DNA of 64,000 nt from Anaerolineales bacterium (GCA_020060465.1 JAGVAD010000024.1:1-64000), one strand, 5' to 3'. Shown: positions 19,801 through 29,558, numbered from the stretch's first letter. Numbers and translations are program-made. The notes: generated by a model from the letters alone, not told the origin.

Positions 19801-20915
19801 AACGTTTCCAATTGGCTGGCACGCCGACGCAGGGCATGATAGAGACGGGCGTCTTCCACCGCCATGGCGATGTTGCTGGCCAGCGCGCGCAAAACCAGCA
19901 TGTCCGTTTCGTTGAAATCATCCAGTTGATCGCTTTGCACATCCAGCACGCCCAAGATTCGATCATGGAACTTGAGCGGCAACGCCGCTTCGGAGCGCGT
20001 GCCCGGTAGCGCATCCAGATGGCGGTATAACGGCTCGGAACGAACATCTCCCGCCACGATTTCCTGGCCGGTTTGAGCGACATGTCCAATGACGCCTTCG
20101 CCGAGCCGTACAGCCAGAGACAATGTTGCAATGCCTTCCTGCTGCTCTTCATGGTTCAGCGGACTGGCCATGGCGCGGAATTTGAGCATCTGCTCGCCTG
20201 GCTCAACGGTAAAAATCGCTACGGAATAATATTTGAAGGTGTCCTGGATCAAGCGCGTGACATGCTGGGCGATTTGGTCCAGATCGCGCAAATCCACGAT
20301 CTGCAGGGTCACCTGGCGAACCAGTTGCAGTTGCTGCAACCGCCATTGCTCAATTGCAATCTGTAAACTTGCCTGCAATGCCAGCGCCGCCTGAATCGCC
20401 AGCATCTCAAGCAGTTCGAAATCTGCCCGGTTGAACGCCGGGGCATGAGAGCGTTCTACCTGAATAACGCCCAACAGGCTGGCTTTCTCTACCAAACGGT
20501 CGCGAATCAGCATCGGAGCAGCGATGACCTCCGCCTGAGTATGCTCGCCGAATTCTTCCATGCACCGGAAATCGTCCGGGCAGTTGCTCTCGCGAAAAAC
20601 GGGCTTCTGCTGATGCATTGCGTAGCGCATCAGGCGAGAGAGACGTTTGCCAGCCTTTTTACTGCGCGGCGCAGCAGGCGAGCGATCGGTCCATTGCCGC
20701 ATGACATCATCGGATAACCACAGACTGGCCTTGCCGCCCAGCAGACGCGCGGCAGTATCCACGATCAGCCGCCGTTGGGCTTGGAGCATATCCTCCGCAG
20801 GCCAGTGGTTGGCCGCGGCGTGTTGCGCCAGATGCAACACATCTTCGCCAAGCGCGAGCGCCTGGCGCAAACGATCATCAACCGGCGAAGAAAGGCCCGG
20901 CCGCACGGCGTCCAA
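16812..20915 (-). CDS. Multi-GAF SpoIIE/RsbU-type serine phosphatase
   Basis: 1367 aa; about six GAF-like blocks; C-terminal PP2C VGGDFYDYF, LVIADVADKGMPAALYM, ANAGHNPP. Confidence 0.92.
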   Translation of the reverse strand: MDAVRPGLSSPVDDRLRQALALGEDVLHLAQHAAANHWPAEDMLQAQRRLIVDTAARLLGGKASLWLSDDVMRQWTDRSPAAPRSKKAGKRLSRLMRYAMHQQKPVFRESNCPDDFRCMEEFGEHTQAEVIAAPMLIRDRLVEKASLLGVIQVERSHAPAFNRADFELLEMLAIQAALALQASLQIAIEQWRLQQLQLVRQVTLQIVDLRDLDQIAQHVTRLIQDTFKYYSVAIFTVEPGEQMLKFRAMASPLNHEEQQEGIATLSLAVRLGEGVIGHVAQTGQEIVAGDVRSEPLYRHLDALPGTRSEAALPLKFHDRILGVLDVQSDQLDDFNETDMLVLRALASNIAMAVEDARLYHALRRRASQLETLYQVSSAITSILDQETLLNEVVELIQQRFGHPYVHLFTVHSGRRKIFYEAGSGPRSRALREQNFAYDLDDPQGIIPWVARHGEAVLANDVNQEPRYRPSQLPPDETQAELCVPLIFGNTVLGVLDVQSDRLNAFSQDDLFLFEALADHIAVALRNAYLYRSETWRRTTTESLREVAGLLSADVDLDQVLQAILAVLARTLPLDVAAIWLTDHNGEEDPPQSPLLHLAAVQGEGTADLDLEIGLTPEDVIECNLSEPRILKPENASAWLQEALQASQPIIRSSESLFEPLGAALGFPVDYSAIAAPLRLGDQPLGVLTLAHRAAGRYGSEAVAMTAAFASSAAVAIENARLYEDAHEQAWVSTVLLQVANATQTITDLNELLATVIHITPMLAGVKACLLYILDEDGNFAPAAASGLDAEQQTEFERWRFAPGDVAALDRLLVDRAPVFLHGGQDDRRLTSILTAGEEKAQPDHLGLTVLVPMLARGEVLGAFLVDYSVAPAAVSGKSLEAFFDERLAILQGIAHQTAIAVDNINLLKSQKEEAYVSVALLQVAQAVVSSNDLDEALGSIVRITPILVGVKRALIYLWDEAHKTFRLSQAYGVSRAAATPTYALGEFPLLDAVLIEDALLAHPLWSELSAAEDVPEVWTYLPAPELEKVDEYLENAACLLLAFPLSVKGKVLGVFLVEEPEPAPGAGFSSGNTNRRLRNKRLEIITGISQQAALAIENDLLQREMVERERLEREMQLARDIQRTFLPQTVPELPGWDLKVRWLTAREVGGDFYDYFELPGDRFGLVIADVADKGMPAALYMTLVRTLLRATVKEIDSPAQALERANNVIVPDAQSGMFVTIFYAVLDLNSGKLDYANAGHNPPLLARCQSGEIERLVRGGMAIGVEAESPIQEGHTNLDDGDWLILYTDGVTESFSPQGDPFGEHRLRQAVEEVITGLSPSTADQPSAQDILDSIDRAVQDFIEQSPLSDDLTLLVLRRKPNQNRIE

Positions 20916-20916
20916 G

Positions 20917-21420
20917 TTACTTCTCCTTACGTTTCACCATGCGAAGCAAATTGCAGGTTTTCCCTGTCTCGGGTTGATCTACAAAGATAAATTGCACCTC
21001 ATCCATCAATTGATGGATAAAGTAAAGTCCCAGTCCCCCAACTTCACGATCTTCTAAGTCTGCCTCGAAATCCGGTTCGGGCACCGCCGTGGGGTCAAAC
21101 GGCTTGCCGCAATCTCTCAAGGTGATGACCAGAGCATCTTTTTCAATCTGACACGCGCATTCGATTTTTTCTTCGCTCTCGCCGCCATAAGCATGTTCGA
21201 TGATGTTGGTAAAGGCTTCGTCCACCGCCAGTTGCACAGCGTAGACCGCCGCCGGCTCCAGACCGCATTTCTCAGCCAGTTCAGCTACAAAATCGCGCAC
21301 CCGGTCCAGATTCTCAAAACGCGCCGAATAAATCGCTGTATAGGTTGAATTCATCGAGGAATCTGCAGAACTCTTATGAGAGTTTTTCTTTCGGCGCATT
21401 TGCCGATTGCCATAAATCAT
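20917..21420 (-). CDS. RsbW-like anti-sigma regulatory factor (HATPase)
   Basis: AVDEAFTNIIEHAYGG, LRDCGKPFDP, GGLGLYFIHQLMDEV. Confidence 0.9.
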   Translation of the reverse strand: MIYGNRQMRRKKNSHKSSADSSMNSTYTAIYSARFENLDRVRDFVAELAEKCGLEPAAVYAVQLAVDEAFTNIIEHAYGGESEEKIECACQIEKDALVITLRDCGKPFDPTAVPEPDFEADLEDREVGGLGLYFIHQLMDEVQFIFVDQPETGKTCNLLRMVKRKEK

Positions 21421-21515
21421 ACAACATCTTCACCAACACCAACAGCTCATGAAAGACAGAGGCTGAAGGAAACCCAAGCCTCCAGCCTCTACACACCGAA
21501 TGATCTCGAAAGGGG

Positions 21516-21851
21516 CTAAATGGAGCCCACCGCGTCGAGTACGTTATCAAAGAACCGGAAAAGCGGTACGAATCCCGCTAATTCTAAAGCGTCATAGATT
21601 CGTTTGGGCACCGATGCCAGGACGACCTCGCCGCGGTTATAACGTTTACAGGTTTTCTGCGTCCCGATCAACACACGCAGACCTGCGCTAGACATGAATT
21701 CCACTTCCTCCAGATCAAGTATGATTCGATAGCGCCCAGCATTGGTGATCTCATCCAAAGTTTTTGCCAATTGAGGCGCCGTGGCGCTATCAATCCTTCC
21801 GTTAACCTTGACCAGGTCGCTGTGCTTGTACTGAGTGGTGGTAATATCCAT
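21516..21851 (-). CDS. STAS-domain anti-sigma factor antagonist (RsbV-like)
   Basis: VNGRIDSATAPQLAKTLDE, LDLEEVEFMSSAGLRVLIG. Confidence 0.92.
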   Translation of the reverse strand: MDITTTQYKHSDLVKVNGRIDSATAPQLAKTLDEITNAGRYRIILDLEEVEFMSSAGLRVLIGTQKTCKRYNRGEVVLASVPKRIYDALELAGFVPLFRFFDNVLDAVGSI

Positions 21852-21877
21852 CGGCTAACCTCCGCTTTAATTAGGAA

Positions 21878-21901
21878 ATAATTCCGGCAGCAGGAATTAT
21901 A
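21878..21901. promoter_or_regulatory. Inverted repeat overlapping -10-like hexamer upstream of STAS gene
   Basis: ATAATTCC-ggcagca-GGAATTAT; minus-strand TATAAT at 21901-21896. Confidence 0.4.
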
Positions 21902-22008
21902 TCACACCGCTGCGCTCAGATTTTTATGCCAGCCGGGATAAACGCACGGTCGTAGGCTGTTCAGGGTAAAATTAGGCCAAACGATGCATCCTCGAACGGA
22001 GAACGGAG

Positions 22009-23301
22009 ATGAAAACCACATCCAAATACCGCTGGGTTGTTGTTGGCGTGTTATTCGCCTTCATGCTGCTCCATCAGACCGATAAGTTGTTGATCGGGCC
22101 ATTGACCACGGATATCATGCGGGAGTTCAACCTCAACCGCGCCCAGATGGGCTTCGTCACCACCGGCGCGCTTTTCGTTGGCGCCATTTTTTATCCATTA
22201 TGGGGCTATTTGTATGATCGCTACGCCCGCGCCAGACTGCTGGCGCTGGCGTCTTTTATCTGGGGTTCTACAACCTGGCTGGGCGCTATCGCTCCCACCT
22301 ATCCCACATTTGCCGCAGCGCGCGCCTCCACCGGCATAGACGATTCCAGCTACCCTGGTCTGTATAGTTTAATCACCGACTATTTCCTGCCGCACATGCG
22401 CGGCAAGATTTATGGCTTGCTCGAATTATCCATGCCAATTGGTTACCTGTTGGGTATGGTGCTGGGTTTGTTGCTCAGCGGCGTGATTGGCTGGCGCGCC
22501 ATTTTTTACATTACCGGCTCGTTGGGCATCATCCTGGCAGCAGCGATCCTTCTAGGAGTGCGTGAACCAGAGCGCGGTAAGGGCGAGCCGGAACTGGCTG
22601 ACCTGGAACATATCACTGAAGTCCGCTTCAATTGGGCGACTGCCCGCGATCTGTTCAAGAAGCGCACCTTGCTCATCCTGTTCGTTCAGGGCTTTTTTGG
22701 CGTCTTTCCGTGGAATGTAATTACCTATTGGATCTTCAACTACCTGGAGACCGAGCGCGGTTACAGCGAGACGCAGGTTTTCATTACGATGGTGGCGGCG
22801 GTGCTGGTGCTGGCGGCTGGCTATCCATTGGGCGGCGCATTGGGGGATTATTTTTTCAAACGCACGCCGCGCGGACGGGCGCTGGTAGCCATGACTGGCG
22901 TGTTGAGCGGCGCAGTGCTGTTGATGATTACGCTGAATATACCAAACGAAAGCCGGTTGCTTTTTGGCGTCATGCTGGCAGTTACCGCAGCGTTTATTCC
23001 TCTGGCATCTCCCAATGTCGTTGCCACTGTTTATGATGTAACAGTGCCAGAGGTGCGTAGCACGGCTTTGTCTATTCAGTATTTTATTGAATCCTCTGGC
23101 GCGGCGCTCGCGCCGGGTATCGCTGGACTGATCGCCGATCAAACTACCCTGAAATCCGCATTTCTTTTGATTTGTGTAACAACCTGGATCCTGTGCGGTT
23201 TGTTCTTTGCTCTGGTTGCCTATTTCGCGCCCCACGATATACACCGGCTGCGAGAACAGATGCGCCAGCGCGCCGATGCGGAACGCACCTTGACCGGTTA
23301 G
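22009..23301 (+). CDS. MFS transporter
   Basis: 12-TM-like hydrophobic profile, GALFVGAIFYPLWGYLYDRYARARLLA. Confidence 0.9.
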   Translation: MKTTSKYRWVVVGVLFAFMLLHQTDKLLIGPLTTDIMREFNLNRAQMGFVTTGALFVGAIFYPLWGYLYDRYARARLLALASFIWGSTTWLGAIAPTYPTFAAARASTGIDDSSYPGLYSLITDYFLPHMRGKIYGLLELSMPIGYLLGMVLGLLLSGVIGWRAIFYITGSLGIILAAAILLGVREPERGKGEPELADLEHITEVRFNWATARDLFKKRTLLILFVQGFFGVFPWNVITYWIFNYLETERGYSETQVFITMVAAVLVLAAGYPLGGALGDYFFKRTPRGRALVAMTGVLSGAVLLMITLNIPNESRLLFGVMLAVTAAFIPLASPNVVATVYDVTVPEVRSTALSIQYFIESSGAALAPGIAGLIADQTTLKSAFLLICVTTWILCGLFFALVAYFAPHDIHRLREQMRQRADAERTLTG

Positions 23302-23969
23302 CTGTCTTCTTCCAGCAAAACCGTCAGACGCGGGTGATCTGCATAGGCCCCCCGCCGTTCGGGTGGCAGCAGGGCAGCGATACGGCACATGATCTCGTCG
23401 GTGTATTGCTCCAGCATCGTATCGCGGTCCTTGCCGTTCGCCGGCGGCAAGCGAAATAGTTTTCCGACACGAATGGTCACTTTCGGACGCTTGAAGCGGC
23501 GCAATTGAGCGACCACCAGCGCGTCATCGGAGCCGACCAGGGCGACAGGCAAAATCGGCGCGCCGGCTTTCATCGCCAGGTAGCTGGCTCCGGCGCGCGC
23601 TTTTTGCAATCGCCCATCCGGGCTGCGGGTACCCTCTGGCGCTAACACCAGAACGCCGCCCCTCTTCAAACGAGCCAGAGTTTCTCGTACCGCGCTAAAA
23701 TCGGCGTTGAAGCGATCTACCCAAATGACATCCAGTTGTTTGGCCAGCCATCTTACTACGGGGATTTTGCGATATTTCTCCGCCGCCAACATGATAATAT
23801 CCTTGCGCTTGCTAAATGCGTAAATCAACACCGCATCCAACCGACCGATATGGTTGGCAGCGATGATGAAACTGGAATGCGAGGGCATGTTTTCCATGCC
23901 GATCACTTCTAATCTGGCGACCAAACGCAGGATCACCTGGATGAGAAAACGTGTAAGTCGGTATCCCAT
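23298..23969 (-). CDS. 1-acyl-sn-glycerol-3-phosphate acyltransferase (PlsC-like)
   Basis: ANHIGRLDAVLI (NHxxxxD) and VLAPEGTRSPDGRL. Confidence 0.92.
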   Translation of the reverse strand: MGYRLTRFLIQVILRLVARLEVIGMENMPSHSSFIIAANHIGRLDAVLIYAFSKRKDIIMLAAEKYRKIPVVRWLAKQLDVIWVDRFNADFSAVRETLARLKRGGVLVLAPEGTRSPDGRLQKARAGASYLAMKAGAPILPVALVGSDDALVVAQLRRFKRPKVTIRVGKLFRLPPANGKDRDTMLEQYTDEIMCRIAALLPPERRGAYADHPRLTVLLEEDS

Positions 23970-24124
23970 AGAAATTTTTATAGACTAGAAGAGATGTAGT
24001 ATCGAAACCTGTCCCTGATGGTGAGCATCACGCTGTATGATAGCCTGCACCTCAAAAAACGTCAATTGATTGATTTGGTATAATCAAATTTTGTTGCCGT
24101 TCCTCCGAAAGCAGAGATTACCCG

Positions 24125-25330
24125 ATGAGCTTCTCAACCGAGTTAGAACCGATACGATACAAGAATTTGATCCTTTTGTTCCTCAGCCAGGTGCTTGGCG
24201 GCAGCGGAGCCCCGATTATGGTGTTGGTTGGTGGGTTGGTTGGTGCAGAGCTGGCACCTTCTCCCACCCTGGCAACACTCCCCGTTTCGATTATGGTAGT
24301 TGGCGTCGCCATTTCAACCCTTCCAGCCGCCTGGTTGCTGCGCCAGTTTGGCCGGCGGCGTGGCTATATGCTCGGCAGTGGGCTGGGGCTGGCAGCGGCT
24401 TTGCTGGCGGCTTTCGCCATTGGGCAGCAGAACTTCGTTTTATTCTGCCTGGCTTCTCTGTTGATTGGGTCAAACGGCGCATTCCTTCAGCAATATCGGT
24501 TTGCCGCCGTCGAGAGCGTCCCTGCGGCGCGCTCTGGACAGGCTGTATCCTTTGTGCTGCTTGGCGGAATGGTCTCCGGCTATTTGGGGCCGGAAATTGC
24601 CCGTCGCTCTCAAAATTGGCTGGACGGAGAAGCTTTTCGCAGCGGGTTTATCATTCTGGCGGGTTTGTACGTTTGCGTGATGGTGCTGCTCAACTTTCTG
24701 CAAGACACCTATCGGGTGGATCAAGTCGAAGATGACACCGAGCGCCCCATGCTGGAGATCATGAGCCAACCGACGTTGATCATTGCCATTTTCGCCAGCG
24801 CAATCGCCTATGGCGTGATGAGCTTGATTATGACCGCCACGCCGGTAGAAATGCACAAGATGCATGGCTTCTCTCTGGCGGATACCGCCTGGGTGATTCA
24901 AAGCCATATTATTGCCATGTATCTGCCTTCGTTTTTCACCGGGCTGTTGTTCACCCGTTTCGGGGAACGCCAGGTGATGTTGATCGGGGTGTTCTGTCTG
25001 CTGGCGTGTGTCATTCTTGGGCTGGTGAGCGATGTTTTGTTTGAGTTTTGGGGAGCGCTGGTGCTGCTGGGCGTGGGATGGAATTTCCTCTTTGTCGGCG
25101 GAACGGTGCTGCTTACCCGGTGTTATCGTCCGGCAGAGCGTTTTAAAGTACAGGCTGTCAACGACTTCACTGTATTCGGGATTCAGGCGATTACCTCGCT
25201 TTCTGCTGGCGTGCTCCTGTTCCAGGCCAGTTGGGATGCGCTGTTGCTCGCCAACTTGCCTGTGCTTTTGTTGATGTTGATCTTACTGGCTGTAATGATC
25301 AGACGATTTCCACAGACCGCTGCTGCATAG
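24125..25330 (+). CDS. MFS transporter
   Basis: Hydrophobic, LLRQFGRRRGYMLGSGLGLAAALLAAF. Confidence 0.88.
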   Translation: MSFSTELEPIRYKNLILLFLSQVLGGSGAPIMVLVGGLVGAELAPSPTLATLPVSIMVVGVAISTLPAAWLLRQFGRRRGYMLGSGLGLAAALLAAFAIGQQNFVLFCLASLLIGSNGAFLQQYRFAAVESVPAARSGQAVSFVLLGGMVSGYLGPEIARRSQNWLDGEAFRSGFIILAGLYVCVMVLLNFLQDTYRVDQVEDDTERPMLEIMSQPTLIIAIFASAIAYGVMSLIMTATPVEMHKMHGFSLADTAWVIQSHIIAMYLPSFFTGLLFTRFGERQVMLIGVFCLLACVILGLVSDVLFEFWGALVLLGVGWNFLFVGGTVLLTRCYRPAERFKVQAVNDFTVFGIQAITSLSAGVLLFQASWDALLLANLPVLLLMLILLAVMIRRFPQTAAA

Positions 25331-25395
25331 GTTTAATCTGCCCTCTGGGTTCGATCGTCTCCATGTGCATTGTTGATGATCAATGGGATGAATGT

Positions 25396-25482
25396 TTGAG
25401 CCGCAGAGAGCACAGAGAAAATGGAGGGAAATCTCTGCGTATGCTGCGTCTGAGTATGAAAATAGTCTCTCTGTGGCCTTTG
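25396..25482. repeat. Degenerate gccgcagagagcacagag...tctctgtggcc inverted repeat
   Basis: Imperfect inverted arms in intergenic DNA. Confidence 0.4.
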
Positions 25483-25646
25483 TAAACTTTTCATCCTTTG
25501 AGGCGAACTGTTGTTCATGACAATGCCAACGCTCAAGAGGGAGAGTATGCCGGGTTACATGCGAGTATAATTTCGCGGCGAGCTGATCCGATGATCAGGA
25601 TCGTCAACCATCACTGAGCATTAGTTATTTGTAAGGAGGAAAATCT

Positions 25647-26618
25647 ATGCGCTATCGCCGTTTTGGTCGTACTGGATGGATGGTCAGCGAAATCGGTTAT
25701 GGCATGTGGGGAATGGGCGGCTGGAGCGGATCCGAAGATGCCGAGTCGTTGAACTCCCTGCAACTTGCCGTAGATTTGGGCTGCAATTTCTTTGATACCG
25801 CCTGGGCGTATGGCGATGGTCATAGCGAGCGTCTGCTGGGTCAGCTCGTGAAAGCCAACCCGAACCGACGCCTGTACATTGCCACCAAAATCCCGCCCAA
25901 AAACCGCATCTGGCCTAGCCGACGAGGCTTCACCCTGGATGAAGTCTTCCCGCCCGAATATATCGAAGAGTATGTACATAAAAGCCTGGAGAATCTTGGG
26001 GTGGAGACGATTGATCTGATCCAGTTCCATGTCTGGGAGGATGATTGGGTGCAGGATCCTCGTTGGGCGAAAAAGCTCGACGAATTGCGCGGCCAGGGGC
26101 TGATCCGCGCCGCGGGCATCAGCATTAACCGCTGGGAACCCTGGAATGGCGTAAAGGCTGTGCGCAGCGGGCTGATTGACGCCGTGCAGGTCATCTATAA
26201 CATCTTCGATCAAAACCCGGAGGACGAGTTGTTCCCGGCTTGCCGTGAAATGGATGTGGCGGTGATTGCACGCGTGCCTTTCGATGAGGGAACGCTCACC
26301 GGAACGCTGACCTTGGACAGCAAATGGCCGGAGGGCGATTGGCGCAATACTTATTTCGTGCCGGAGAACCTCAAAGCCAGCGTTGAGCGCGCTGAACGGC
26401 TGAGACCACTCATCCCAGCCGGGATGACCATGCCAGAAATGGCGCTGCGTTTCATCCTGAACGAGCCGACGGTCAGCACCATTATCCCTGGGATGCGCAA
26501 GGAACACCACGTGCGCGCCAACATCGCTTGCAGCGACGACGGCCCATTGCCCGCCGACCTTCACCAGGCTTTACGCGCCCACCGCTGGGATCGCACGCCC
26601 ACGGAATGGTCGCAATAA
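25647..26618 (+). CDS. Aldo/keto reductase
   Basis: MRYRRFGRTGWMVSEIGYGMWGMGGW, FFDTAWAYGDGHSERLLG. Confidence 0.93.
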   Translation: MRYRRFGRTGWMVSEIGYGMWGMGGWSGSEDAESLNSLQLAVDLGCNFFDTAWAYGDGHSERLLGQLVKANPNRRLYIATKIPPKNRIWPSRRGFTLDEVFPPEYIEEYVHKSLENLGVETIDLIQFHVWEDDWVQDPRWAKKLDELRGQGLIRAAGISINRWEPWNGVKAVRSGLIDAVQVIYNIFDQNPEDELFPACREMDVAVIARVPFDEGTLTGTLTLDSKWPEGDWRNTYFVPENLKASVERAERLRPLIPAGMTMPEMALRFILNEPTVSTIIPGMRKEHHVRANIACSDDGPLPADLHQALRAHRWDRTPTEWSQ

Positions 26619-26642
26619 GCCGACGGGCTGGCAAAAGGTCAA

Positions 26643-27911
26643 TTATTCAGCGAATTGGATCACGCCCCATTGCCCGTTGGAAAGCCAACCGGGGTGGGTG
26701 GCGTCCATCTCTTCTTGTTTGCCGGGCGGCAAGCCCACAATCAATTCAGCTTTGTTGACGCGCAGCGCCAACAGCGGCGCAGGACGGTACGCCAGCACTG
26801 CGGAAAACGGAGTCGTGAACGGCCAATGACGGTCGCCCAGCCAGCGACGATAGTTGGCGTCGCCTTTGCTGACGATTAAATCTGCCTGGGCCAGCTCGCG
26901 GCGCAAGTCCATTGGCGCCTCCCAGCCGGCCAGGGGTGAGATCCAGAAATATTCGCTCTGCACGCGCAGGCGGTCTTCTTTCATTTGCTGATCCAACCGG
27001 CTAGCCAGGCTGCGCAAATCAGCATCGCCGTTTTGCAGAAGGAAGTCAAGCATTTGTTCCACTTCAGGCACAGTGACATCCGAAACATAAGTCGGGAACG
27101 GCTTGGCGTGATAAACCACCACCTGCGCCAAATCATGCTCTAGCAAAAAGTTGGTCAGCAGCAGATCGTAACCCAATTCCAGGCCAGTATTATCCAGGAT
27201 AAAATCCACCCGTGTTCGCTGGCTTTTGCGCTGCAACAAAAACCGGCTGACCACTGGCGAATCGTCTGCCAGCAGATGTGCAGCGATCAGCTCTGCATCA
27301 GGGTGATTCGGCGGGTCGCCCGCCTCGATTGCGCCCGCCGGCCACAAACTCAGGTCGGCCTGGTTGCCCCAAACCACGGTGCGCAACAGGCGTGTCAGGG
27401 TTGCATCCAGGGCGCTCTCGGAGAGGGACAGCCTCTCAGCATTTAATGCCGCGCAGACCGTCGCCAACGGTTTCAACGCCGCTTCCAGCCCAGCGCGTTT
27501 CTGCGCCTGATACGGATCAACACCGCGCCCCGGGCTATCCTGGAAATAACCCGTCGCTTCTAAGATGCGGCGAAAGAAATAGACCTCAGCGGCAAACCAG
27601 GGCGCATCCAGCCAACTCTGTCCCAGGTAGGGCGTCAACCACTCTGCCCACAACGCTTCGTCTGGAGCGCCGGGGTCCTGAAGCGGACGCAGCCGCCCGT
27701 GAGGCATATCCTGGATCAGCTCCTCCAGTCGGCGGCGCGCATCCACATGCCAGTCCCGTTCCTGTAAGACTCGCCGGGCAATGCCCGGCAGGCGACGGGA
27801 GAGGGTGTCCTCTGCAAAAGTTCCCGGCTCATTGCCGCGCAAAGGCTCAGGTATTGCCGCCGGGCGCAGGATGTCCATCTCTGTATAGCTTTTTTTCCCT
27901 TGAGGTTTCAT
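26643..27911 (-). CDS. DUF89/ARMT1-like damage-control phosphatase family protein
   Basis: DFILDNTGLELGYDLLLTNFLL, IVSKGDANYRRWLGDRHWPFTTPF. Confidence 0.88.
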   Translation of the reverse strand: MKPQGKKSYTEMDILRPAAIPEPLRGNEPGTFAEDTLSRRLPGIARRVLQERDWHVDARRRLEELIQDMPHGRLRPLQDPGAPDEALWAEWLTPYLGQSWLDAPWFAAEVYFFRRILEATGYFQDSPGRGVDPYQAQKRAGLEAALKPLATVCAALNAERLSLSESALDATLTRLLRTVVWGNQADLSLWPAGAIEAGDPPNHPDAELIAAHLLADDSPVVSRFLLQRKSQRTRVDFILDNTGLELGYDLLLTNFLLEHDLAQVVVYHAKPFPTYVSDVTVPEVEQMLDFLLQNGDADLRSLASRLDQQMKEDRLRVQSEYFWISPLAGWEAPMDLRRELAQADLIVSKGDANYRRWLGDRHWPFTTPFSAVLAYRPAPLLALRVNKAELIVGLPPGKQEEMDATHPGWLSNGQWGVIQFAE

Positions 27912-28206
27912 TGTTCGCGGTTCACAACCGATTCGGATGTATGTTCCTTTCCAAGATTGCCTCCGGCTGGCAGCGCATTCTGCTCATGCCAGCCGGAGAG
28001 TTTGACGATCCGGGATGTTTTTACGCTTTTGGAGTATTGGCGGCGGGTAAGTTTTATTGATATTTACCGAAAGTGGTTAATCTCATCGGTGTAAAACGTC
28101 CCATAGGTTCCCCTAGAAACAAGCCTGTGTGATCAAAAACCCGCGGGACGTTCATAGCTAAATTATCCGAAGATCAATAGAACTAGCGACCTAACAGTTT
28201 CCAAAA

Positions 28207-28309
28207 TGTCATTGCGAAGGAGCGCAGCGACTGAAGCAATCCCCTGCCAAAGTCATTTTCTAGCCGCCGGAAGATTGCTTCGGGGCAAGAAACACCCTTC
28301 GCAATGACA
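28207..28309. repeat. Dispersed palindromic intergenic repeat
   Basis: tgtcattgcgaagg (28207-28220)/ccttcgcaatgaca (28296-28309) perfect arms, inner gaagcaatc (28233-28241)/gattgcttc (28273-28281). Confidence 0.8.
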
Positions 28310-28383
28310 TCGCTCCGTGGAGGAGTAAAACTGTCTGGTAGCTAGCAATAGAATGGTCAAAAGGTCTGGCGAATGTGGAAGAG

Positions 28384-29451
28384 CTATGTTCCTATTTTCC
28401 CATCCAGCCCAATCCGGCCTGGTTTTTCGCTCTGGAAGGCGACTGCCACCAGGTCGGTTTCAATCACCTCGGCAGGCTTCAAGATCAGCGCGCTGCCGTT
28501 TTTAATTGCGTTCTGAATCCCTGCCGGCGGGTAGCTGGTGAATGGCTCCAAGGCGCAGTTATAAGTGCGTCCATACCAGGGGTAATCGTTATGCCCCCCA
28601 TAGACCTGCCACATCCAGAGATATTTGAACAGGCTTACATCCCACGCCATGCCAAAGCCGAGGCCGGTTTTTTGATTGGTGATATTGTACCAACCCTCGC
28701 TCAGCTCTTTGAAGAAGACCACATCCACCGAACGGGTTTCTCGAGGCAGCACGCGACGAATATCCTGCTTCTCTCCGCTGCGTTGATTGGGCACCATCGG
28801 GAAATCATAATCGCCGCCGGGCTTCCACAACCCGTTGGGGTGGAAAGCCAGGACCTCCACTTTCTTTGCCGGTGTCGCAACCACACAGTTTTCATCCAGG
28901 AAAGGCGCCCCTAGCGCGGGATGATGCCCCCACATCACCGCGAATTCGCTTTCCGATTCGTTCACCAGCCGCTCGTGAATGAACAGCGCAGCGAGGTTCT
29001 TCTTGACTGTCATCGTCCTCTCCAGCGTGAGCGGCGAGCGATAAGTGCGAACTCTGGTTTTTAAGGAAACCAAATCCGGCTGGTCCTCCTGGATAAATGC
29101 CTCGAACGGCAGCAAAGACACCTCGCCGTGCAGCCCTTGAAAAGTTCCCAGGTAAGGTTCAGACGCCCAGCCAGCCGACGGCAACACTTCTTGCCATCCG
29201 CCGTAGAAATAATCGTGGAAGGCGCCTTCAGGCAGCGCACTGGTGGCGACAAATGGCTTACGCATCTCGATGGGCGATTGCCACATGAAGTCCAGGTCTG
29301 CGGGTTTGTAGGTGAATTCAAAAATGTCTGCGCCTTTATCCAACAAAACCCCCACCCGGATGACCTCATTTTCCAGGAATGCCACGCGCATACCACGATA
29401 GGTATAATCCAGGCTCATCCGGCAGCCCGTTTTTCTTCCGTATGTGTACAT
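28384..29451 (-). CDS. DUF4432/aldose-epimerase-like protein
   Basis: MWGHHPALGAPFLDENCVV, MWQVYGGHNDYPWYGRTYNCALEPFTSYP. Confidence 0.85.
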   Translation of the reverse strand: MYTYGRKTGCRMSLDYTYRGMRVAFLENEVIRVGVLLDKGADIFEFTYKPADLDFMWQSPIEMRKPFVATSALPEGAFHDYFYGGWQEVLPSAGWASEPYLGTFQGLHGEVSLLPFEAFIQEDQPDLVSLKTRVRTYRSPLTLERTMTVKKNLAALFIHERLVNESESEFAVMWGHHPALGAPFLDENCVVATPAKKVEVLAFHPNGLWKPGGDYDFPMVPNQRSGEKQDIRRVLPRETRSVDVVFFKELSEGWYNITNQKTGLGFGMAWDVSLFKYLWMWQVYGGHNDYPWYGRTYNCALEPFTSYPPAGIQNAIKNGSALILKPAEVIETDLVAVAFQSEKPGRIGLDGKIGT

Positions 29452-29558
29452 CGTGCCTCCTTACTCTACTTTTTTCCTTCGATTAAGATCGTCATTTTTG
29501 CGCCATATCTCACAGGTCCAACGCGACCGCAGGCTGCCAACCTGTCAGGTCGTAAAGA

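Noticed and set aside
23298-23301. Tail-to-tail 4-bp overlap of MFS and acyltransferase genes
   Set aside because: Ordinary convergent gene packing, no sign of regulation.
27278-28060. 260-aa plus-strand ORF opposite the DUF89 gene
   Set aside because: Arg/Pro-rich shadow frame without motif.
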